Assembly: GCA_027596075.1 (NCBI GenBank)
Contig: JADGJC010000645.1
Span: 1 to 12,678, forward strand
DNA: 12,678 nt
Origin: Rhizophlyctis rosea
Taxonomy: Eukaryota > Chytridiomycota > Chytridiomycetes > Rhizophlyctidales > Rhizophlyctidaceae
Reading direction: 5' to 3'
Under the pieces are notes generated by a model that saw nothing but the letters and a program-made list of their open reading frames with translations, had not been told where the DNA came from and made no database searches. Positions 7,073-12,678 of this stretch are shown in pieces. The position numbers and the translations under genes are program-made. The first letter of the stretch is position 1. Each line of letters opens with the position of its first letter.

Positions 7073-7147
7073 TTATTCGCCCGCGGAGAATGTGCCCGTA
7101 TCGGGATTGTACACCTGGAACACCTTGTCGTCGTCTTCTGAAGCCAT
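7073..7147 (-). CDS. 24-residue micro-protein with NPDTG motif
   Basis: A short frame from the ATG at 7147 to the TAA at 7075-7073. The product is acidic at its N-terminus (SEDDD) and contains VYNPDTGTFS. NPxTG-type motifs occur in small adaptor repeats of large eukaryotic DNA virus proteins; the link is tentative. It lies 54 bp after the ATPase stop and 34 bp before the next gene's ATG on the same strand, filling an otherwise empty gap. Its stop codon is embedded in AATAAAT. It is too short to be certain. Confidence 0.35.
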   Translation of the reverse strand: MASEDDDKVFQVYNPDTGTFSAGE

Positions 7148-7201
7148 ATTAATCAAGACCCATGAGTATTTCTTCTTTGTGTTTCGTTTCAGATATTCCG
7201 T

Positions 7202-7807
7202 CTACTCTTTTCGGTCTTTTTCAGCCGTCGCTAGCGTTTCCGAGACACGCCTCAAGGCGCAGTTGTCCAAACAGAACAGAATTATCTCCGTGGAGTTGGA
7301 GATTTGCTCCGAAGTACAATTGAGTATTGACTGAACTATGTTGATGTACGAAATGCCTGGGTGCTTACCAAGTTGAGCGTATTTGTTCATCCACAACCTC
7401 ATATCTTTACTCTTCATCTTTGTACCCAAATCATCAAAAATGATTAACAAATGGTTTTTTCTATCTTGTGAAAATCTCGCTTCCTGTTTCTTCCATATGG
7501 CCTGCAACAGTTCATTGTCAATGGGGTGTGTCCGTATGTCATGCACCGAAACGTTTTCCACTTTGCTGAAAGGTGAATAAGTTTTGTCATGCGCCGCAGT
7601 CTCGGAAAGGAGGACCACTTCAGAAAATGCCTTGGAGTAGACCTGGAGTATCAGATTGACTATCACCGTGGATTTGCCGCTGCGTCGAGGCGCGATACAC
7701 AAAGTGGCGAGAGGGGGTTTCGGTAACGGTGAAGGAATCCAGTCATAATTCCGCTGGTCCTTCTTTTTCACCTTTATCGGTTGTACTTGAAACTTCGAGT
7801 CTGGCAT
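7202..7807 (-). CDS. Genome-packaging ATPase (FtsK/HerA-like, A32 family)
   Basis: 201 residues from the ATG at 7807; the frame is open a little further upstream but has no earlier ATG. Walker A is APRRSGKST at residues 39-47 and Walker B is LLIIFDDL at 120-127, with HPGISYINIVQS (about 151-162) as the later sensor-like strand. The family drives viral DNA into preformed capsids using ATP, and is a hallmark of Polintons, PLVs, virophages and large DNA viruses. The length suits the PLV version. It diverges from the minor capsid gene across a 37-bp gap, so both probably share a compact bidirectional late promoter. No damage is seen. Confidence 0.85.
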   Translation of the reverse strand: MPDSKFQVQPIKVKKKDQRNYDWIPSPLPKPPLATLCIAPRRSGKSTVIVNLILQVYSKAFSEVVLLSETAAHDKTYSPFSKVENVSVHDIRTHPIDNELLQAIWKKQEARFSQDRKNHLLIIFDDLGTKMKSKDMRLWMNKYAQLGKHPGISYINIVQSILNCTSEQISNSTEIILFCLDNCALRRVSETLATAEKDRKE

Positions 7808-7844
7808 GGAAAATTGAATCTCTTTACCATAAGTCAAAGGAGAA

Positions 7845-8579
7845 ATGGTCTACCGTCAATACTCATTTTTCAGCAACAACTCGATCGACCAGAAGAAGAT
7901 CAATTTTGCCATTCGCGGCAGTCCGTATGTGTCGAAATTCAAAATCCACGAAGTCACGATTCCATTGAGTTTTAATACCACAGATTCCAGCAACAACTCC
8001 ATCGTGTTCGAGAGGAATGGTTCCGTCAAGACGGCCACTTTGCCTCCTGGGAATTACACCGCTGCCACTTTTCCACAGGCTTTACAAGATGCCTTAAACG
8101 CTGTTTCTACGGTGAAAGATTTCACTGTTCCCTTTGACACGACTTCTAGGAAACTGACCATCAATGCTGGAAGTGCCTTTACCGTCAGACCGTTTTCAGG
8201 CGGGACAACTTTGTACAGGCAGTTGGGAATGGGAAAATTCCAGACTCCGGCATCAGGCACTTCGGTCACATTCGGGATTCCTGACTTTACCAATTCCGCA
8301 CCTTTGTTGCTCACTTCCCCCTCCTTGTCGAGTAAACATATGGTCTATGCAGGAAACGTAAATATCAACGTTCTCGCAATGATTGACACCTCGGCTCCTC
8401 AAAGTTCCGTGGCAAAATGGATCAATCAGGGGGGATATGTCGAGTGTGGTGCGGAGATGCCAAATGTCGATTTCCGCATCCTGAACGCCTCCAAAATGCT
8501 TCCCGTGGAACTCTCACAACCCTTTTCAGTCACCTTGTCTATTTTGAGTGATGAAGACGATTTGGTGAGTTATTGCTAA
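7845..8579 (+). CDS. Minor capsid protein (penton, single jelly roll)
   Basis: 244 residues from the ATG at 7845. The protein is rich in beta-prone, Ser/Thr/Asn/Pro-containing segments with no membrane span. The early segment HEVTIPLSFNT and the LPPGNYTA ... FPQALQDALNA pattern resemble the penton proteins of PLVs and virophages, which form a single jelly roll at the capsid vertices. Context agrees: it sits between the ATPase and the major capsid gene. The C-terminus (ELSQPFSVTLSILSDEDD) fits a closing beta strand plus an acidic tail. The assignment is by pattern and context, not by a computed match. The frame is intact. Confidence 0.75.
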   Translation: MVYRQYSFFSNNSIDQKKINFAIRGSPYVSKFKIHEVTIPLSFNTTDSSNNSIVFERNGSVKTATLPPGNYTAATFPQALQDALNAVSTVKDFTVPFDTTSRKLTINAGSAFTVRPFSGGTTLYRQLGMGKFQTPASGTSVTFGIPDFTNSAPLLLTSPSLSSKHMVYAGNVNINVLAMIDTSAPQSSVAKWINQGGYVECGAEMPNVDFRILNASKMLPVELSQPFSVTLSILSDEDDLVSYC

Positions 8580-8657
8580 ACAAGCAACTTTCACATATAT
8601 TGTTGCGCTTTCTTTGGCAACTATTGCATTATTGTCTGCACAATTAGGTAGAAAACA

Positions 8658-9242
8658 ATGGAATTTGACGGAAATGAAGAAATCGACGACAACGAGCAAA
8701 ATGGACAGACCATCGAGGCCGCACCGGTGAAAATGCGCTGAACAATCACTCCGGAGGCTCGGAAGAAGATGATGGAAAATTTGGAGAAAGCGCGCGAAGC
8801 CCGAGCAGCGAACAAAGCAGCCGGTGTTACGAAATTTCCAAAGGCAAAGAGAGAACGTGCACAAGAAATGTACGAGGAACACGTAGACAAGAAAGCGGGG
8901 GAAAAAGCGCGCATCCTGGCGGAGAAAATGTTGCAGTAGAAAGAAAAGGAGAAACAATTGGAAGAATTGCGCAAATGGAAATCAGCGTTGGAAAAGGAAG
9001 CAAAGATGAAAGAGACCGAGTCTACAGGATTGATCGCTCCACCGAAGAAAAAGGCAGCACCAAAAAACCCCACCGCCTCTGCGAAGAATGTCAAAAACGC
9101 TTCAAACTCGCAGGCGGTGCCAAAAAAACGGGTTACAAAGAAAGCAGCCCCACCTGCGGAATCGGACGAGGAACACATGGTAACGTACTCGTCCAATTTC
9201 GGTAATTACGGAGGATTCAACATGGACAATTTTCTTGACTAA
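8658..9242 (+). pseudogene. Lysine/alanine-rich coiled-coil virion-type protein with two in-frame stops
   Basis: From the ATG at 8658 one frame runs to the TAA at 9240-9242 (194 codons), interrupted by TGA at 8739-8741 (codon 28) and TAG at 8937-8939 (codon 94). The product begins acidic (EEIDDNEQ), continues as a long charged helix (about codons 30-125) and has a basic, alanine/proline-rich linker (PPKKKAAPK, VPKKRVTKKAAP). It ends in an aromatic/glycine-rich tail (FGNYGGFNMDNFLD). Continuity of composition across both stops shows one gene. It sits between the two capsid genes, so a scaffold or DNA-binding core protein is a fair guess. No family is recognised. A 78-bp leader gap with TATA-like CATATATTG (about 8594-8602) precedes it. 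Confidence 0.6.
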
Positions 9243-9291
9243 AAGCAAAATGTAAAAGATTTATTTTCTACTCCTCAAGATAAACCATACA

Positions 9292-10530
9292 ATGAGTTCT
9301 GTGTTAAGTTACAAATTTCCGCCGATCCTTCCCGCCGGTGGTGGTATCCGCGCCAACAACGAGAAAGGAAACACCACCCTTCCCATGAACGGTGCGGTGT
9401 TTCGCTCGGACCAGAACGAATCAATCATATTCAATATCGCTTCAAACAGTGAATTTCTACGCACCACCCAGTCCTTTTTGACAGGCACTTTGGTCCCCCG
9501 TGCCGCTGAAGGTTCAGAAGTCGTGAACACCGCCACCACAAACTCCTACCAAGGTGTCACTCGTGCCTTTAATCGACTGGTGATCCGTTTCGGAGGGGTT
9601 GTCAATGAAGATTTGCAATACAGTGATTTGCTCGCCCTTTATTACTCCACTGCCTCCGTAAGCAAGAAACAGTTCTTGCAAAGGATGGAAGGGTTCGGAA
9701 ACACCGATTTTTTTGATGCCGGGAAGAAGAAGTGGGCTCACTTGATTATGAGCAGTTTGTGGGTAACCGATCAAGCGTTGCCCCTACCTTTGTGCCTCTT
9801 GGGCGCAGGAGTGCAACTCGAACTTTTCCTGGCTCCAGCGGGTGAACTCTTCACTTCAGCCAACGTTTCTTACTATACCATTGAGCAGCCGTCGTTCAAG
9901 TGGATGGGAATCACTCCAGACCTGAGTTATACAATTTCTTTGCGTAGTGCCGTCGCTGGCAACAGGTCGGCATACATTTTATACCAGAGGGTACACGCCT
10001 TCCCATCAAACGGGAACGGAAGCAAAACTCAATTGATTAACGTTGGAGTCGGTCAAGTCTCATCGATCGTTTCTGTCGAAACCTTGTTCTACAGTGAAGT
10101 CGACTATGCCGACAGGACCAAGGACAAATATTCTCGTTTCACCAATGCGGGAATCGTTGATTGGAAGATTGAAGGTTCGGGTCTATCCAATCCTTCGCGA
10201 TTGACCTTCAATTACCAAGGCGGGACGGACCCGGAAACCGTTCTTCTCGGGATCGGCTCTTCTGCGGGCAATCTGTACCGCATGCACAAGGAGACCACAT
10301 TGCAGAACAATTTCGAATCTGCCTCCTTCCGCGTCGGCATCAACTACGAATCGAGTGATGAGTTTGCAGGCACTGGTGTCTCCACGATCGGAGCCTCAAG
10401 TCCATTCCTCACCATCACCACCACTCACGCCGACGTCGTCCCACCAACGACCCGTATAACAACTTTTGTTACAACCGACGCACTTATCGAGTTCGGCGGA
10501 ACGGAAATCGCAATTTCCGAAGTCTTCTAA
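9292..10530 (+). CDS. Major capsid protein (double jelly roll type)
   Basis: 412 residues from the ATG at 9292. The sequence is beta-rich, with an N-terminal LPAGGGIRANNE segment, a central part with aromatic strands and loops (LYYSTASVSKKQFLQRM, VTDQALPLPLCLLG) and a C-terminal half of alternating strands ending in FGGTEIAISEVF. Size, position after the penton and overall texture fit the double jelly roll major capsid proteins of PLVs, which build the icosahedral shell as trimers. At 412 residues it is on the short side for the group. The frame is fully intact and uses balanced codons, unlike some neighbours. The alternative, a different beta-rich structural protein, is less likely given the neighbours. 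Confidence 0.75.
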   Translation: MSSVLSYKFPPILPAGGGIRANNEKGNTTLPMNGAVFRSDQNESIIFNIASNSEFLRTTQSFLTGTLVPRAAEGSEVVNTATTNSYQGVTRAFNRLVIRFGGVVNEDLQYSDLLALYYSTASVSKKQFLQRMEGFGNTDFFDAGKKKWAHLIMSSLWVTDQALPLPLCLLGAGVQLELFLAPAGELFTSANVSYYTIEQPSFKWMGITPDLSYTISLRSAVAGNRSAYILYQRVHAFPSNGNGSKTQLINVGVGQVSSIVSVETLFYSEVDYADRTKDKYSRFTNAGIVDWKIEGSGLSNPSRLTFNYQGGTDPETVLLGIGSSAGNLYRMHKETTLQNNFESASFRVGINYESSDEFAGTGVSTIGASSPFLTITTTHADVVPPTTRITTFVTTDALIEFGGTEIAISEVF

Positions 10531-10567
10531 TACCATGGAAGTGTAGAGTAGAGATTGACCCGTGACG

Positions 10568-10583
10568 ATTTTATCGATAAAAT
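10568..10583. promoter_or_regulatory. TATCGATA palindrome, copy 5 (perfect 16 bp)
   Basis: ATTTTATCGATAAAAT is identical to copy 3. It lies 76 bp upstream of the ATG of the 10660-10944 gene and 11 bp before a TATATA box. Confidence 0.7.
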
Positions 10584-10593
10584 TTGCAAAAGT

Positions 10594-10628
10594 CTATATA
10601 CGAGAGGTAGGGTTCCCTCAACCTCTCG
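10594..10628 (+). promoter_or_regulatory. TATA box followed by a 28-bp inverted repeat
   Basis: CTATATAC at 10594-10601 is a TATA-like element. Immediately after it, CGAGAGGT (10601-10608) and ACCTCTCG (10621-10628) are perfect arms, with GGG and CCC facing each other inside. The structure covers the region where transcription would begin about 25-30 bp after the TATA box. It could act as an operator at DNA level or a leader hairpin in RNA. Confidence 0.5.
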
Positions 10629-10659
10629 CCACCATCACCAGCGTATTTCACACAAAACC

Positions 10660-10944
10660 ATGGAGTATCTCGCCACTGAATTTCTTCTGAAGAAAGTGAA
10701 CAAATTTTTTGAAACCTCTTGGGGGCCTGAAGTGGGAGACATCCGTTTCCATACGATTGCAGAGTCGAGTCCCGAAGCTTTACTCTTGGAGATTGAAGAT
10801 TGCAAGGGGTTGGACCGCATGTTCAAAAGGTGGAAGGACCGACAAGACCGACAATGCGGTCATTGCGAAGCGCGCATCAAGTTCATCGACGACAACTATC
10901 ACAAGTGGATGGAAATCTCAAAGTTGTTGAACGGGGAGGGGTAG
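10660..10944 (+). CDS. Small helical protein with a CxxC pair
   Basis: 94 residues from the ATG at 10660 (context ACCATGG, a good eukaryotic start). The frame is open earlier but has no upstream ATG. The protein is mostly helical and charged, with CGHC at 66-69 and a possible helix after it (ARIKFIDDNYHKWMEISKLL). A single CxxC plus H68 and H81 could bind one metal ion, but this is weak. No family is recognised. It is the only gene downstream of the MCP on the same strand with the TATCGATA palindrome, which links it to the integration genes rather than the capsid genes. Confidence 0.55.
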   Translation: MEYLATEFLLKKVNKFFETSWGPEVGDIRFHTIAESSPEALLLEIEDCKGLDRMFKRWKDRQDRQCGHCEARIKFIDDNYHKWMEISKLLNGEG

Positions 10945-11093
10945 GAGAATAGCAACAACTTTTACACAATATTTGAACAATATAATGGCTCCTGATTCAC
11001 ATTTTGATGTTGTGTTTTTGAATTTGGAATGAGACCCTATTGTATAAAACTTTCTTGATGAAGAATGCTACTTCACTACTTATACATCATAAA
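10945..11093. other. Convergent AT-rich intergenic region
   Basis: These 149 bp lie between the stop codons of convergent genes (10944 plus, 11094 minus). They contain AT-rich stretches (ACAATATTTGAACAATATAATGG) and a 15-codon frame at 10985-11032 that has no support as a gene. They probably hold only the two 3' ends. Confidence 0.4.
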
Positions 11094-11399
11094 TCAATCT
11101 AAACCAATGTTCTTTGCCACCCTGTTAACACCTCCCTGCACTTGATCGAGTTTGCTCAATCCTAAATCACTAAAGTCAGAAACTTTCTTTGCTTTTTCCT
11201 TGATGTGTTGTGGAACCGATTCGTTCGTGGTCACTTCGTTGGCGATGGCCTTACTCACACCGTGGGCCTTCCTCGCAAATGGGACGATGTGGGAGTTCAA
11301 AAATCGCACCGATGTTGTGGTGGCTTGAGGGAGTGTAGAGTTAAAAAACTTGGCAACGTTAGCCTTGCCTCTGTTGATTAATCCGTTGAAGTTGGGCAT
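11094..11399 (-). CDS. Small helical, possibly virion-associated protein
   Basis: 101 residues from the ATG at 11399 to the TGA at 11096-11094. The N-terminal half (residues 1-50) is amphipathic and slightly hydrophobic, with Asn, Ser and Thr (FNGLINRG, VAKFFNSTLP, RFLNSHIVPFARKA). The second half is charged and helical (PQHIKEKAKKVSDFSDLGLSKLDQ). It has no signal peptide and no clear membrane span. No family is recognised. It diverges from the 11457 gene across 57 bp and lies in the structural half of the element, so a minor virion component is a reasonable but unproven idea. Confidence 0.55.
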   Translation of the reverse strand: MPNFNGLINRGKANVAKFFNSTLPQATTTSVRFLNSHIVPFARKAHGVSKAIANEVTTNESVPQHIKEKAKKVSDFSDLGLSKLDQVQGGVNRVAKNIGLD

Positions 11400-11456
11400 G
11401 AATCCTTGCTTTTGCTATGTAGAGCCGAAAATATTTCTCCCAAGCATAGAGTAAAG

Positions 11457-12458
11457 ATGAATACAAAAAGCGCTCCTAACATCAATCCTATTCCAAGACG
11501 GGACTTTGGATTTCACGGCTTGCCTTCCAAGGCCCGCTCCATGCCTGCAGAATTACTGCCCAGGAAAGCGCAGAAACAGGTCCTCCCTTACTTGTCCCCA
11601 CAGCGTGTTCTCTCCAAAGCGGAACAATGGGCTACCGATTGGTTTCACAGGACCAAAAAACTAGTAGAGGCCGACGCTTACCACGAGAGAATCCGCGTGA
11701 ATCTCAATCTGCCCGAAAAGGGTATTCCATTGACGCCGAAAAATGTCAAAGTGGTGAACCTCGATGAATTGGCGAACCACACCGTGCGAGGAGTGAACGA
11801 CGGTGTAGGACCCTCTCCACCCCCACCTCCACAACTGTTTCCCGCACTTCCTCCAACTTTGAGAAACAAGGGCAAGGAACCCGCACACAACGTGGCTCAA
11901 TTGAACCCACTCACCAGGGAACTTTCCACCACTTCTACACAGACGATGCGCAAGATGGCTGATAAATCGACATCCGCACGTGCCACCATAGCCACAGGTT
12001 CTACGCAGACGGATGTCGAGCCCATGACGGGTGGAGAATTGGCGAAGATGGCTACAGACGCTCCGCTGCAACAAATCGTCCACTATCACTCCGTCAGCAA
12101 CAACTATCTCACCAACCACCACAACAACTATCTCTACAACCAAGTGCTACAGGACCAAAGAGTGGCTCACAACGTGGTGAACAACGATCTTCTTCAGCAA
12201 AATGTTCTGCAACAGATAGCGCACCGTCCCAGCGTGCACAACAACCTCACCATTGAAACAACAGGTCCCGGACAGTTTGGAGTGCCTGTAATTACAGGGA
12301 GGAATCAAGCCGTAATAGCCGCTCCACCCAATGCTAACGTGAATCCTGCAGCATTGCTTCACCGTGGTTACATCTTTACCGACTTGCCAGCAAACAAAAA
12401 GAGAAAGGCGGAACAGGACACCTCCGCAGAACAAGGGTTGCAGGTCTCGGGATTCTAG
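11457..12458 (+). CDS. Proline- and Asn/Gln/His-rich protein, probably structural
   Basis: 333 residues from the ATG at 11457; the frame is open 51 bp earlier without an ATG. Residues 1-80 are basic, with proline-rich patches and a helix (LSKAEQWATDWFHRTKKLVEA). A proline run is at 119-133, Ser/Thr-rich sequence with a repeated STQT at 158-185, and an Asn/Gln/His-rich stretch at 205-265 (NNYLTNHHNNYLYNQ). KKRK at 314-317 could be a nuclear localisation signal. No enzyme motif is seen. The low-complexity middle and position near the structural genes suggest a virion or assembly protein. The TAG stop at 12456-12458 may be premature, because the next 200 bp contain coding-like sequence. Confidence 0.55.
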   Translation: MNTKSAPNINPIPRRDFGFHGLPSKARSMPAELLPRKAQKQVLPYLSPQRVLSKAEQWATDWFHRTKKLVEADAYHERIRVNLNLPEKGIPLTPKNVKVVNLDELANHTVRGVNDGVGPSPPPPPQLFPALPPTLRNKGKEPAHNVAQLNPLTRELSTTSTQTMRKMADKSTSARATIATGSTQTDVEPMTGGELAKMATDAPLQQIVHYHSVSNNYLTNHHNNYLYNQVLQDQRVAHNVVNNDLLQQNVLQQIAHRPSVHNNLTIETTGPGQFGVPVITGRNQAVIAAPPNANVNPAALLHRGYIFTDLPANKKRKAEQDTSAEQGLQVSGF

Positions 12459-12678
12459 AGCAAGGGAGGAGAAACGTTCTTGGCAGGGGCAGTCCTGGCT
12501 ACACGGTGACTGAACCTGAAGATGCGTTGGCTGATACCCTCTCATGGCGGGACCCAATGATGTTGGAAGCGTGACCCAGTAGCGGTACGGTAGTCAGAGC
12601 GAGCACAGCGGTGACCAAGAAGGATCGGAAAGGCAAAGGAAGAGCAAAGTAAACAAATGATGTAAACAAAAGGTGTAG
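12459..12678 (+). other. Right-edge region with possible coding remnant, no clear gene
   Basis: After the 11457-12458 gene, the same frame stays open for 16 codons beyond the TAG. The frame starting at 12461 is open for 37 codons to a TGA at 12572-12574 and then for 25 more codons to a TAA at 12650-12652, ending in a basic KKDRKGKGRAK tail. This could be a shifted remnant of the upstream gene's C-terminus, but there is no ATG of its own near its start and no family match. The last bases carry two copies of GTAAACAAA (from 12649 and 12663). No terminal inverted repeat can be recognised. Confidence 0.3.

Larger units (their letters stand above)
1..12678. mobile_element. Endogenous Polinton-like virus, internal part; both ends outside the window
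   Basis: The window is almost fully occupied by genes of one virus-like element. Seen: a capsid and packaging set (ATPase, minor and major capsid proteins), two unrelated DNA integration enzymes, a replication protein and an adenine methyltransferase, on both strands and tightly packed. Known: this combination defines Polintons and Polinton-like viruses. Canonical Polintons carry a protein-primed family B polymerase, whereas many PLVs carry a TVpol-SF3 helicase instead, as here. Inferred: it is an integrated copy, because several genes hold stop codons or a frameshift. No terminal inverted repeats, target-site duplication or host flank can be identified; the left edge cuts the helicase gene. 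A virophage relative is the main alternative, but the gene set fits a PLV better. Confidence 0.8.

Noticed and set aside
1149..8939. Stop-codon reassignment as explanation for the internal stops
   Set aside because: TAA, TGA and TAG all occur inside frames, and all three also end intact genes here, so no single reassigned code fits.
8621..9196. 191-codon minus-strand open frame rich in Phe, Ala and Ser
   Set aside because: Its composition is what results from reading the complement of a Lys/Glu/Ala-rich helix. The plus-strand frame has continuous sensible composition and a fitting position.
10985..11032. 15-residue frame between convergent genes
   Set aside because: Too short, with no motif, and it lies in an AT-rich 3' region.
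11661..12143. 160-codon minus-strand open frame
   Set aside because: Shadow of the Asn/Gln/His-rich gene; the valine-rich runs mirror AAC-rich plus-strand codons.
12649..12671. Two GTAAACAAA copies at the right edge as part of a terminal repeat
   Set aside because: No matching inverted copy is available at the left side, and the element end cannot be located.

Overview
The window looks like most of an endogenous (integrated) Polinton-like virus (PLV) lying in a eukaryotic genome. This rests on the set of genes present: a packaging ATPase, a minor capsid (penton) protein and a major capsid protein sit together with a retroviral-type integrase carrying a C-terminal chromodomain, a tyrosine recombinase, a phage-type adenine methyltransferase, and a replication protein that combines a TVpol-like polymerase with the start of a D5/SF3 helicase. 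Start codons are ATG in eukaryote-like contexts, there are no Shine-Dalgarno sites, and TATA-like and AATAAA-like signals are present. The host cannot be named from the sequence. Neither end of the element is visible: the replication gene runs off the left edge and no terminal inverted repeat pair can be seen.

Layout, left to right. The replication gene is on the minus strand (1-1541) and is interrupted by one in-frame TAA. Divergent from it is a small helix-turn-helix gene (1703-1939), followed by a cysteine-rich zinc-ribbon gene (1950-2207). The latter overlaps tail to tail a broken minus-strand zinc-ribbon gene (2137-2370). Next come a 482-residue protein ending in an N6-adenine methyltransferase (2585-4033) and a tyrosine recombinase (4197-5288). 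The recombinase converges on a frameshifted minus-strand rve integrase (5312-6569). A minus-strand cluster follows: a 76-residue charged protein, a 24-residue micro-ORF and the packaging ATPase (6808-7807). Divergent from the ATPase is the plus-strand capsid block: minor capsid protein (7845-8579), a lysine-rich coiled-coil gene with two internal stops (8658-9242) and the major capsid protein (9292-10530). The right part holds a small CxxC protein (10660-10944), a small helical minus-strand protein (11094-11399) and a 333-residue proline/asparagine-rich protein (11457-12458), followed by 220 bp with possible coding remnants.

The genes form three modules: replication (TVpol-helicase), integration (rve integrase and tyrosine recombinase, an uncommon pairing) and virion formation (ATPase, penton, MCP). 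No capsid protease is recognisable. Five near-identical palindromes containing TATCGATA lie only upstream of the two integration genes and the 10660-10944 gene. They look like a shared regulatory signal that the capsid genes lack.

The copy is partly decayed. It carries in-frame TAA, TGA and TAG codons in otherwise open frames and a frameshift in the integrase, while the capsid, ATPase, methyltransferase and recombinase frames remain open. This suggests a fairly recent endogenous copy that is unlikely to be autonomous.
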